Assembly (NCBI GenBank): GCA_964384205.1
Contig: CAYLKS010000029.1
Span: 1-37,201 of the forward strand
DNA length: 37,201 bases
Direction: 5' to 3'
From: CAYLKS01 sp964384205 [NCBI: uncultured bacterium]
Lineage (GTDB): Bacteria > JAGOEH01
Position numbers and translations under genes: made by a program. Positions 8,443 through 16,556 of this stretch are shown one piece after another (position 1 is the first letter of the stretch; the number at the start of each line of letters is the position of its first letter). The notes below the pieces were generated by a model that saw only the letters and a list, made by a program, of their open reading frames with translations, did no database searches and was not told the origin of the DNA.

Positions 8443-9631
8443 TGTAATTTTTTTTATATTTTTTTCTTTGTATTCTTTATCGTTAGCGGATTTAGTAAAA
8501 ATGAAAGTAGTAGAAAGTAGGATGATAGGTATTAAAGTTTATGGAAAACATCATGTTTTATTACCAGGGTATTTGTGGAAAAGTTTAGCGGATAAAGAAT
8601 ATGTTATTTATTATCTTGATAATGATGAAGTTTCAATTACAGATAAAACAACAGGAAAAGTTTTTTTTATAAAGGATAGACAGAATTTTGATTTTTTTCT
8701 TGATGATAAGGATTCTTATTTTGTTATTGAAAAACAAGCCTTTGTTGGGCATTTGTTGTTTAAAATAGGGAATAAGACTATAACTGTAATTAATAATTTA
8801 TCTCTTAGAGATTATTTGTATGGGGTTGTTACTGCTGAGATTGGTGATAATCTTGGGAAGAAGGATTTGGAGGCAGCTAAAGCGCAAGCAGTTATAGCGA
8901 GAACTTATTATTTATATCAAAAGAGTAAATATTTTGGAGACTATATTATTGAGAATAGTAGTAAAAATCAAAATTATTTATATAAACGTAAATATTCGAA
9001 ATATGTGATGGATGCTGTTAATTCTACATCGGATGAGGTACTTTTTTACAAAAATGAGTTAGTTATGGCGGTTTATTCTGCAGATTGTGGTGGTTATCTT
9101 GCATCATCTGAAGAAGTTTGGAGTAAAGAAATTCCGTATCTTAAAGCTAAATGGGATGGATTGGATTTTTATTCTGAGAATTGTTTGCACAATAAAAAAC
9201 ATTTTTATAAATTGAAATTTTCGGTTAATGAACTTGAGAATATTTTAAAGAAAAATTTATTTAATAGTCCCAAGGAACAGTTTCGTACTATTTATATAAA
9301 AAGTAGGACGTCGAGCGGTAGAGTAGATTCTTTAATTATTTATTCAAATTTAAAAAAATATATTGTAGAAAAAGAGAAAATTAGATATATTTTTAAGAGC
9401 AGGAGAGTGAAAACAGGATTGCCGTCAAGGTTATTTTCAATTTATTATATTTATGATGATAATAAATTATCGCATGTAGTTTTTGCAGGTACAGGTTATG
9501 GACATGGAGTTGGATTATGTCAGCATGGTGCTTTATTTTTAAGCGAACAAGGTTTTGATTATAAGAGTATTTTATCTTTTTATTATCCAGGTACCACTCT
9601 GAGAAAAATTTTTAAAGGAAAAAGAAAATGA
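8426..9631 (+). CDS. SpoIID/LytB-domain protein, probable peptidoglycan glycan-strand enzyme
   Basis: Secreted SpoIID-family protein, about 401 aa. SpoIID members are lytic transglycosylases acting on glycan strands stripped of stem peptides. I chose the ATG at 8426 because it gives a clean signal peptide (MIKKNSVIFF..LSLA); an ATG at 8393 would add 11 residues before it. The SpoIID core is clear: YLYGVVTAEIGD with the conserved Glu138, AAKAQAVIARTYY, and the terminal GTGYGHGVGLCQHGA and YYPGTTL. Cys221 (ADCGGYLASSEEVW) and Cys253 sit where some SpoIID proteins have zinc-binding cysteines. The gene overlaps the TPR gene by 17 bp and the SPOR gene by 4 bp. Which glycan bond it cuts is inferred from the family. 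Confidence 0.88.
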   Translation: MIKKNSVIFFIFFSLYSLSLADLVKMKVVESRMIGIKVYGKHHVLLPGYLWKSLADKEYVIYYLDNDEVSITDKTTGKVFFIKDRQNFDFFLDDKDSYFVIEKQAFVGHLLFKIGNKTITVINNLSLRDYLYGVVTAEIGDNLGKKDLEAAKAQAVIARTYYLYQKSKYFGDYIIENSSKNQNYLYKRKYSKYVMDAVNSTSDEVLFYKNELVMAVYSADCGGYLASSEEVWSKEIPYLKAKWDGLDFYSENCLHNKKHFYKLKFSVNELENILKKNLFNSPKEQFRTIYIKSRTSSGRVDSLIIYSNLKKYIVEKEKIRYIFKSRRVKTGLPSRLFSIYYIYDDNKLSHVVFAGTGYGHGVGLCQHGALFLSEQGFDYKSILSFYYPGTTLRKIFKGKRK

Positions 9632-10125
9632 GAAAAATATTTTCTTTAGTTTTGGGAGTTTTTATATTGTTTGTATTTGTAAATTTGGGTTGCTCTAAAA
9701 AAGTAGAAAAAAAAGATGAGTTAATTAATTTACAACCGCCAACAGTTCCTGTTGATACTGTAAAACAAGAACCTACTCTTGATTTGAATGAAGTTAAAGA
9801 AGATACTATTGTTAAAGAAGGCTCTGTTGAAAAGGTAGAAAATACAATAACAGGAGAAATTGAGTCTCCAAAAGTTCCAGAGCAGATTGTAACAGTATAT
9901 AGGGTTCAAATTCATGCTTTTCAGGATGAACAGTCAGCGACAATTGCTAAGAAAAAAGCAGAAGAGATTTTAAATACAAAAGTTTATATGGACTATATAA
10001 ATGGATGGTATAAATTAAGAGTCGGTGAATTTATGAATAAGCTTGAAGCAGAAGACTATAGAGAATTATTAACTAAGAAAGGCTATAAAGATGCCTGGGT
10101 TGTTGAATGTAAGGTGAAAAAATAA
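9628..10125 (+). CDS. SPOR-domain lipoprotein
   Basis: 165 aa. A lipoprotein signal ends at Cys22 (VNLGC). An acidic, Pro/Val-rich linker follows (about 25-90), then a SPOR domain (about 90-163: YRVQIHAF, ATIAKKKAEEI, GWYKLRVGEF, AEDYRELLTKKGYKDAWVV). SPOR domains bind denuded glycan strands, the type of glycan that SpoIID enzymes act on, and the gene overlaps the SpoIID-like gene by four bases (ATGA). A shared role in septal or remodelled peptidoglycan is a reasonable inference. The lipid anchor places it at the inner or outer membrane facing the periplasm. Confidence 0.9.
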   Translation: MRKIFSLVLGVFILFVFVNLGCSKKVEKKDELINLQPPTVPVDTVKQEPTLDLNEVKEDTIVKEGSVEKVENTITGEIESPKVPEQIVTVYRVQIHAFQDEQSATIAKKKAEEILNTKVYMDYINGWYKLRVGEFMNKLEAEDYRELLTKKGYKDAWVVECKVKK

Positions 10126-10150
10126 AAAATTGTATGGAGGATTCTGATAT

Positions 10151-12799
10151 ATGCAAGATATTCCTAAAAAGTATGATCCGTCTAAAGTCGAAAGAAAATG
10201 GTATGAATATTGGGAAAAGCACAAACTATTTCATGCAGAAGTAGATGAAACTAAAAAACCGTTTACTATTGTAATACCGCCTCCAAATGTTACAGGTGTA
10301 TTACATATGGGGCATATTTTAAATAATACGTTACAGGATATTTTGATTCGCTGGAAAAAAATGCAAGGGTATAATGCAGAATGGCTACCTGGTACCGATC
10401 ATGCTGCAATTGCCACCCAAAATGTTTTGGAAAAGAAATTGAAAAAAGAGGGTAAAACTAAAGAAGATTTGGGAAAAGAAAAGTTTATTGAACTATTCTG
10501 GGATTGGAAAGAGCATTCAGGAGGCACTATTATAAAGCAGTTGAAATACCTTGGTGCAGCTTGTGATTGGGATAGAGAAGCCTTCACCATGGATGAAAAT
10601 CTTACAAGAGCTGTGCAAGAAGTTTTTATCAGACTTTATAAAAAAGGACTTATTTATAGAGGAAAATATATAATTAATTGGTGTCCAAGATGTCATACTG
10701 CATTAAGTGATGATGAAACAGAATATAAAGATAAAAAATCACATCTGTGGTATATTCGATATCCATTTGTAGATGAGCCTGATAAGTATATTGTCGTTGC
10801 TACAACAAGGCCTGAAACTATGCTTGGTGATACTGCTGTTGCAGTTAATCCAAAGGACGAGCGGTATAGTAAATATATTGGTAGGAAATTGCGATTACCC
10901 TATATTAATAGGGAAATTCCTATTATTGCTGACACATTGGTTGATCCAGAATTTGGTACAGGTTGTGTAAAAGTTACACCTGCACATGATCCCAATGATT
11001 TTGAAATGGGAAATAGGCATAATCTTGAAAGGGTTGTGGTAATTAACACTCATGGTGTAATGAATGAAAATGCAGGAGATTTTAGAGGCCTTGATAGATT
11101 TGAAGCTCGAAAGAAATTAGTGGAATGGCTAAAAGAAAATGGTTTTCTTGAGAAAATAGAAGATTATGAGCATAGTGTCGGCCATTGTTATAGATGTGAT
11201 ACTGTAATTGAACCGTATCTTTCGGAACAATGGTTTGTTAAAATGGAACCGATTGCAAAGCCTGCTATTAAAGCTATAGAAAATGATGAGATTAGATTTT
11301 TTCCTAATAGATGGAAGAAAGTTGCCTTAAATTGGTTGTATAATATCAGGGATTGGTGTATTTCGAGACAGATTTGGTTGGGACATAAGATACCAATTTG
11401 GTATTGTGAAAATGGCCATGTTCAAGCTTCTATTGATGAACCGAGCTTTTGTCCAGAATGTGATTCAAAAAAATTTACTCAGGATCAGGATGTTCTGGAT
11501 ACATGGTTTTCATCATGGTTATGGCCTTTTTCTACATTTGGTTGGCCTGAGAAGACAAAGGAATTGGAATATTTCTATCCAACAGATACTCTTGTTACAG
11601 ATCCGGGAATTTTGTTTTTCTGGGTAGTAAGAATGATTATTGCAGGTTTTGAATTTATGGGTAAAAAACCTTTTACAGATGTGCATTTGCATGGCGTTGT
11701 TTGTGATGAACTTGGTCGTAAAATGAGTAAATCCCTTGGTAATTCACCTGATCCATTAGAATTGATCGCTAAATATTCCGCAGATGCAGTTAGATTTTCT
11801 ATTATTTTTTCTACTCCTCCCGGACAGAATACTTTATTTTCTGAAAAACAAACTGAAATGGGTAGAAATTTTACAAATAAAATCTGGAATGCTTTTAGAT
11901 TACTTCTAATGAATGTGGAACATTTTGATATTAGTAATTTTAATTTAGATTTTAAAAAATTTTCATTGGCTGATAAGTGGATTCTTCATAAACTAAACCA
12001 AACAACTAAAGAAATAAATTATTATTTAAAAGAATATAAATTCAATGAAGCAGAACATTCTATCTATGATTTTATATGGAAAAGTTATTGTGATTGGTAT
12101 CTTGAAATTGCAAAACAAAGATGGTATAAGCCAGAATCAGAATATGATGCCAATCTTGCAAGATATTTAGCAATTTTCGTACTATACAATTCTATTAAAC
12201 TGCTACATCCTTTTATGCCATTTTTAACTGAACAAATATGGCAAATTTTAAAAGAAAAGCATTTATTGCCAGAAGGAGTTAATTTGGCTTCTATTATGGT
12301 TGATTCTTATCCTCAATTTGATGATAAATTTGTATTTGAAACTGCTGTAGAACAAATGAATTTACTTATAAATACTATAATTCAAATTAGAAATATTAGA
12401 GCAGAAAAAAATATTAAGCCTAAAGATACAGTGAATGTGATTTTTGAAGAGCATGTACCTCTTTTCGATAAAAATCAAAAAATTATTAAAAATTTAGCAA
12501 AAGTTGGTGAGATTAGATTTAATGAGGAATTAAAGGAACAGGCAGCAGTAGGGATTGTAGATACATACAAATTTTTTATTCCTCTTGCTGGCTTGGTCGA
12601 TACTGCAGAAGAAAAAGAAAAACTACAAAAGGAGATTCAAAAGTTAGAATCTTATTTGACTGTTTTAAATAAAAAATTACATAATGAAAATTTCTTGTCT
12701 AAAGCTCCTGAACATGTTGTGGAACAGGAAAGAAAACGTTTTAAGGAATTATCTGATAAGTTAAAAGCTTTAAAGGAATCTTTAGAAGAATTATCTTAA
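10151..12799 (+). CDS. valS: Valyl-tRNA synthetase
   Basis: Class Ia synthetase that charges tRNA-Val. 882 aa, a usual length. Catalytic signatures are PPPNVTG (43-49) with HMGH (52-55), the HIGH-type motif, and KMSKS at 524-528. The editing (CP1) domain carries TTRPETMLGDTAVAVNP and GTGCVKVTPAHDPND, the region that hydrolyses mischarged Thr-tRNA. Cysteine pairs in WCPRCH and CENGHV..CPEC suggest zinc-ribbon insertions. The anticodon-binding domain follows, and a C-terminal coiled-coil arm (about 815-880) is present, as in most bacterial ValRS. GGAGG lies upstream of the ATG. The gene starts 25 bases after the SPOR gene, so it is probably cotranscribed with it, and it ends at a strong terminator. 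Confidence 0.98.
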   Translation: MQDIPKKYDPSKVERKWYEYWEKHKLFHAEVDETKKPFTIVIPPPNVTGVLHMGHILNNTLQDILIRWKKMQGYNAEWLPGTDHAAIATQNVLEKKLKKEGKTKEDLGKEKFIELFWDWKEHSGGTIIKQLKYLGAACDWDREAFTMDENLTRAVQEVFIRLYKKGLIYRGKYIINWCPRCHTALSDDETEYKDKKSHLWYIRYPFVDEPDKYIVVATTRPETMLGDTAVAVNPKDERYSKYIGRKLRLPYINREIPIIADTLVDPEFGTGCVKVTPAHDPNDFEMGNRHNLERVVVINTHGVMNENAGDFRGLDRFEARKKLVEWLKENGFLEKIEDYEHSVGHCYRCDTVIEPYLSEQWFVKMEPIAKPAIKAIENDEIRFFPNRWKKVALNWLYNIRDWCISRQIWLGHKIPIWYCENGHVQASIDEPSFCPECDSKKFTQDQDVLDTWFSSWLWPFSTFGWPEKTKELEYFYPTDTLVTDPGILFFWVVRMIIAGFEFMGKKPFTDVHLHGVVCDELGRKMSKSLGNSPDPLELIAKYSADAVRFSIIFSTPPGQNTLFSEKQTEMGRNFTNKIWNAFRLLLMNVEHFDISNFNLDFKKFSLADKWILHKLNQTTKEINYYLKEYKFNEAEHSIYDFIWKSYCDWYLEIAKQRWYKPESEYDANLARYLAIFVLYNSIKLLHPFMPFLTEQIWQILKEKHLLPEGVNLASIMVDSYPQFDDKFVFETAVEQMNLLINTIIQIRNIRAEKNIKPKDTVNVIFEEHVPLFDKNQKIIKNLAKVGEIRFNEELKEQAAVGIVDTYKFFIPLAGLVDTAEEKEKLQKEIQKLESYLTVLNKKLHNENFLSKAPEHVVEQERKRFKELSDKLKALKESLEELS

Positions 12800-12827
12800 T
12801 TTTTTTTATAATATAAAATACGAAATT

Positions 12828-12858
12828 GGGAGATGTTTTTTCATCTCCCTATTTTTTT
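12828..12858 (+). terminator. Intrinsic terminator of valS
   Basis: Stem GGGAGATG/CATCTCCC (12828-12835 with 12842-12849), a 6-T loop, then a T tract, about 30 bases after the valS stop. Confidence 0.92.
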
Positions 12859-12867
12859 TAACAATAC

Positions 12868-12897
12868 TTGACAAATTGATAAAAATTCTTACATTAT
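12868..12897 (+). promoter_or_regulatory. Promoter of the 12917-14659 gene pair
   Basis: TTGACA (12868-12873), 18 bases, CATTAT (12892-12897), placed directly after the valS terminator. The leader would be 10-15 bases and has no SD. Confidence 0.6.
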
Positions 12898-12916
12898 AAA
12901 TAAAAGATTATTTAAT

Positions 12917-13636
12917 ATGAAATGTAGAGTTTGTATTTTTTTGATTATTATATCTTTAAAATGTTTAGATGCTGATATATTAAAATTTGACAAAAAATTA
13001 AAAGTTAGGCGATGGAGAATATCAACTACTTTTGGCTTTATTGGAGAAGGAGTTTCTCGTGAGTTTGAAGAAAAGATGAATTATTATGGATTTAATGAAA
13101 TATCTCCTAAAGTTCTTTTTTGGGGACCGACTTCTCACCCTTTTACTGCAGATAGAGTATCATTAGATTTTACTATATCATTTACAATAAACAAGAATTA
13201 TTCGTTAGCATTATATTTTTTTTATAGTCAGTTTAGGACATCTGGTTATCATAAATTACCTACAGAGATCTATTTTGATATTAATTATAAGGTAAGGATT
13301 TTTTCTTTACTTTATATTGTTGGTCCTTTAAAATTTATACAGTTTGGAATTGGACCGGGAGTTGCCAAATTAAAAATGACAACTGATAAAATTTTGAATT
13401 ACCATTATGTAGAAACTAAAATTAGACCTTCGATTGTGATTCAAACGTCAATATATGTGCCTTATAAAACAAGATTTTTTATAAAAATTACAGGGAATTC
13501 AGGAGTTTTATTAAATGAAAAATTTGGTCCTATTATTGCTTATAAGTATTATGATTTTTCTGAGGGAATATTGACCCCTGTTAAAGTTAATCCGTCTTTT
13601 TTTTATTTTGGTATCGGGTTTGGCTTTTTTTTCTAA
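12917..13636 (+). CDS. Secreted beta-barrel-like protein of unknown function
   Basis: 239 aa, not recognised. A signal peptide (about residues 1-19, MKCRVCIFLIIISLKCLDA) is followed by alternating hydrophobic and polar strands with many aromatics (VSLDFTISFTINKNYSLALYF, FIQFGIGPGVAKL, SIVIQTSIYVPY). The chain ends in a strand finishing FGIGFGFFF, with the terminal Phe that is the classic outer-membrane barrel signal. It is therefore probably a small outer-membrane protein; this is inference from composition and pattern. It starts without an SD, 20 bases after its promoter -10, and is followed nine bases later by a TolB-like lipoprotein gene that may be its partner. Confidence 0.65.
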   Translation: MKCRVCIFLIIISLKCLDADILKFDKKLKVRRWRISTTFGFIGEGVSREFEEKMNYYGFNEISPKVLFWGPTSHPFTADRVSLDFTISFTINKNYSLALYFFYSQFRTSGYHKLPTEIYFDINYKVRIFSLLYIVGPLKFIQFGIGPGVAKLKMTTDKILNYHYVETKIRPSIVIQTSIYVPYKTRFFIKITGNSGVLLNEKFGPIIAYKYYDFSEGILTPVKVNPSFFYFGIGFGFFF

Positions 13637-13645
13637 GGATAAAAT

Positions 13646-14659
13646 ATGAACTTTATTAAAGTAATATTTGTTTGTATTTATTTTTTGCTGGCTTGTGATG
13701 AAAAAAAATTAATATATGAGGAGGAGTATATTCCCGAATTGGATGAAGATATTCCCTATGAAGAGTTAGGTAGTGGTAAAATTTTGTTTGAAAGAATTTC
13801 AGAATATGGTAAGTATGATTGTCTTTATTTGATAGATATTGATAAAAACTTGTATTATCCAATTAAAATTTTTGGAAATTGGGCGTATGAGTTTTCTTTA
13901 TCTCCTGATGGAAGTAAAATTTTATTTCAAATAGGGACTAATATTTTTGTTATGAATAATGATGGTTCAGGATTAAAACAGCTTACTAAATTATATGGTT
14001 ATTTACATCCAGTATGGCATCGAAATTCTAATAAGATTTATTTTATAAAAGAGCAAAAATTATATTTGTTAAGTATAGATGATGAAGAGGGTAATAAAAG
14101 ATATGTAACTAATTTTGCATATTATGACGGATTGGGAAGTTTTATAGGGTATTTAGTTCCTTTGGGAGATTATATAGCTCTTTCATCAAAGGAGGAAATA
14201 GTTTTCCCTCTTAATAATCCTCCTTCTCCTCTTAGTAAGGGAATTTATATTCTGGATCAAAATCATTATAAGATAAATTTATTATATTCTTCAGATAGTG
14301 TTGATTTTTTTGCTTCTCCCAAATTTTCACCTGTTGATGATAATAAAATTGTATTTAAAGGAATAAAAGTAGATAGTAATAGAGCAATAAATTCGCTTTT
14401 TATATTTTTATTAAGCATGGAAAATGAAAATATTGATGTTATTTTTAAAAGAGATGTTAATTGTTCGGCATTATGGCATGATTATAGCCGTTGGTCTGAA
14501 TATCTTGATTTTTCACCTGATGGGAATAAAATTATTTTTAATATAAATGAGAATGATTTTGAATCTCATATATATGTAATTGATATAAATAGCTTGAGTG
14601 TATTCCAGATGACTAATAAAAAAAGGGTTAGTGATAGACATATTTCATGGTCAAATTAA
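13646..14659 (+). CDS. TolB-like PD40-repeat lipoprotein
   Basis: 337 aa. A lipoprotein signal ends at Cys17 (FLLAC), followed by an acidic linker and a propeller of PD40/WD40-like repeats. Clear blades are FSLSPDGSKILFQIG..IFVMNNDGSGLKQLT (about 86-115), HPVWHRNSNKIYFI, SPKFSPVDDNKIVFKG and LDFSPDGNKIIFNINENDF. This is the TolB type of blade, usual in periplasmic binding proteins; the amino-terminal TolB domain itself is not visible, so it is not called tolB. It follows the barrel-like gene by nine bases with AAGGA upstream, probably as one operon. The decayed transposase fragment abuts its 3' end, so the last residues could have been altered by that insertion. Confidence 0.75.
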   Translation: MNFIKVIFVCIYFLLACDEKKLIYEEEYIPELDEDIPYEELGSGKILFERISEYGKYDCLYLIDIDKNLYYPIKIFGNWAYEFSLSPDGSKILFQIGTNIFVMNNDGSGLKQLTKLYGYLHPVWHRNSNKIYFIKEQKLYLLSIDDEEGNKRYVTNFAYYDGLGSFIGYLVPLGDYIALSSKEEIVFPLNNPPSPLSKGIYILDQNHYKINLLYSSDSVDFFASPKFSPVDDNKIVFKGIKVDSNRAINSLFIFLLSMENENIDVIFKRDVNCSALWHDYSRWSEYLDFSPDGNKIIFNINENDFESHIYVIDINSLSVFQMTNKKRVSDRHISWSN

Positions 14660-15035
14660 ACTTAGTAAATGGGAATGGAATAGATATAGTATCCCTTCTT
14701 TTTTCTCATTCATTTTATTAGGTATTCTCTTAGGGCGCCTGCTTCTATCTTTTAATCCTTCTTCTCCTTGCAAAAGGTATTTTTTTACCCATTTACGTAC
14801 TGTTTTTACTGTTGTATTGAATTGCCTTGCTGCTGGCTTTTTTATAATTTAATGCATATTCAACTAATTTTTTTCTAATCGGTAAAATTCCCTTTACTTT
14901 TTTTAAAATTGTATTAAAGATAGATGTTTGTTGGGTCGTGGATTCCTCCTTGTTTTTTTTTGGTTTATTTTTTTTTAAATTATAAATACAATTTTTTTTT
15001 AATTCAATAGGGGAGTATGTCTCATTTTTTACCAC
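14651..15035 (-). pseudogene. Degenerate transposase fragment (helix-turn-helix N-terminus)
   Basis: The minus-strand frame from a GTG at 15035 reads YSPIELKKNCIYNLKK and then ILPIRKKLVEYALNYKKASSKAIQYNSK. It then shifts: removing one base from the five-T run at 14803-14807 (plus strand) restores TVRKWVKKYLLQGEEG and LKDRSRRPKRIPNKM. That is the usual DNA-binding N-terminus of IS481-like and related DDE transposases. After IPNKM the resemblance ends and a stop occurs at 14651-14653. The DDE catalytic domain is absent and no terminal inverted repeats are evident. It occupies most of the 463-base gap between the TolB-like gene and the UDP-sugar dehydrogenase; the rest of that gap holds the dehydrogenase promoter. 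Confidence 0.75.
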
Positions 15036-15055
15036 AGGCAGATATTAAAAATAAC

Positions 15056-15084
15056 TTGACAAATAATTATTTTATTATTATTTT
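15056..15084 (+). promoter_or_regulatory. Promoter of the UDP-sugar dehydrogenase gene
   Basis: TTGACA (15056-15061), 17 bases, TATTTT (15079-15084), about 38 bases before the ATG. Overlapping TATTAT hexamers just upstream have poorer spacing. Confidence 0.6.
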
Positions 15085-15122
15085 TATTTGTTCAAAAATC
15101 AAAAATAAACAAGGGAGAATAT

Positions 15123-16439
15123 ATGTTAAAAGATAAGCTTATTGTACGAGATGCTGTTATAGGTGTTATTGGTTTAGGTTATGTTGGACTTCCGCTTGTT
15201 ATTGAATTTGGTAGGAGAAATTTCAGTGTTATTGGTTTTGATATAGATCCCAAGAAAGTTGATTTATTGAATTCGGGGGTAAGTTATATAAAACATATTT
15301 CTTCAGAGAAAATTAAGGCATTAATAGAAGATAAAAAATTTATTGCAACAACAGATTTTTCAAGGATAAATGAAGTAGATGTAATTATAATTTGTGTGCC
15401 AACTCCGTTAAATGAGCATAGAGAACCTGATTTACAATATATTATCAATACATGTGAAACTATTAGAGAGTATTTGAAAAAAGAACAATTGGTAGTTTTA
15501 GAAAGTACAACATTTCCGGGAACTACAGATGATGTGGTAAGACCAATTTTAGAAAAGAGTGGTTTAAAAGCTGGAGAAGATTTTTATTTAGCTTTTTCTC
15601 CTGAAAGAGAAGATCCGGGGAATAAGCAATTTACAACTTCGACTATTCCTAAAGTAGTAGGGGGCTATGATAATAAAAGTCTGGATATTGCAAATACTTT
15701 ATATAGTCAGATTATTGAAAAAACTGTTCCGGTACCATCAACAAAAGTTGCAGAAATGACAAAATTGTTGGAGAATATTTATCGTAGTGTTAATATTGCT
15801 CTTGTAAATGAATTGAAAATGTTATGTGATAGGATGGGAATTGATATATGGGAAGTTATAGAAGCCGCATCTTCAAAACCTTTTGGTTATCATCCTTTTT
15901 ATCCTGGACCGGGCTTGGGAGGACATTGTATTCCCATTGACCCATTTTATTTAACATGGAAAGCAAGAGAATATGATTTTCAGACAAGATTTATAGAACT
16001 TGCAGGAGATATTAATACAAAAGTTACTGAATATGTTATTTTTAAACTTATGGAAGCTTTAAATGAGCATGAAAAAAGTATTAAGAATGCTTCAATTTTA
16101 ATACTCGGAGTTGCATATAAAAAGGATATAGATGATATTAGAGAATCCCCTGCTTTAAAACTTATTGATATGTTGACAAAATATGGTGCTAATCTTACAT
16201 ATAATGACCCTTATGTTCCTAAGCTTCCTAAAGTTTCTAAAATGCGAAAATATAATATAAATATGGAGAGTCAGGATTTGACTGTAGAGTTGCTTGCAAA
16301 ATCAGATGCTGTTATTATTGTAACGGATCATTCTGTCTATGATTATCAATGGATTGTATCTAATTCAAGGCTTGTTATTGATACTCGAAATGCAACGAAG
16401 AATGTTTTAGAAAATAGAAATAAAATTGTAAAAGCCTGA
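15123..16439 (+). CDS. wbpA: UDP-N-acetylglucosamine 6-dehydrogenase (WbpA-type nucleotide sugar dehydrogenase)
   Basis: Two-step NAD+-dependent oxidation of a UDP-hexosamine (probably UDP-GlcNAc) to the uronic acid for surface polysaccharide synthesis. 438 aa, full length. The Rossmann motif is VIGLGYVGLP (15-24), followed by CVPTPL, FSPERED (Glu161) and the second-domain signature PGPGLGGHCIPIDPF (261-275) with catalytic Cys269. The latter, with YLTWKAREY, matches WbpA/WbpO-type enzymes more closely than UDP-glucose dehydrogenases, though substrate cannot be proved. The C-terminal domain has LGVAYKKDIDDIRESPA. GGGAG precedes the ATG. It stands alone, with no other polysaccharide genes in the window, and follows the decayed transposase, so a transferred or scattered locus is possible. 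Confidence 0.9.
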   Translation: MLKDKLIVRDAVIGVIGLGYVGLPLVIEFGRRNFSVIGFDIDPKKVDLLNSGVSYIKHISSEKIKALIEDKKFIATTDFSRINEVDVIIICVPTPLNEHREPDLQYIINTCETIREYLKKEQLVVLESTTFPGTTDDVVRPILEKSGLKAGEDFYLAFSPEREDPGNKQFTTSTIPKVVGGYDNKSLDIANTLYSQIIEKTVPVPSTKVAEMTKLLENIYRSVNIALVNELKMLCDRMGIDIWEVIEAASSKPFGYHPFYPGPGLGGHCIPIDPFYLTWKAREYDFQTRFIELAGDINTKVTEYVIFKLMEALNEHEKSIKNASILILGVAYKKDIDDIRESPALKLIDMLTKYGANLTYNDPYVPKLPKVSKMRKYNINMESQDLTVELLAKSDAVIIVTDHSVYDYQWIVSNSRLVIDTRNATKNVLENRNKIVKA

Positions 16440-16518
16440 TTTTCAGTTTAATTTCTCTTATGTTATAAAATATAATCATATATAAAATTTATCTCTTAAA
16501 TATTGTTATTTTTTATTC

Positions 16519-16547
16519 TTGATTTTAGATAAATATTTTATTATCAT
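16519..16547 (+). promoter_or_regulatory. Promoter of the 16557-20262 operon
   Basis: TTGATT (16519-16524), 17 bases, TATCAT (16542-16547). The -10 ends nine bases before an ATG with no SD, so the leader would be about two bases. Confidence 0.45.
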
Positions 16548-16556
16548 TTAGTTAAT

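Noticed and set aside
14631-14852. Plus-strand open frame of 73 codons after the TolB-like gene
   Set aside because: It is antisense to the transposase remnant, has no SD and shows no family resemblance.
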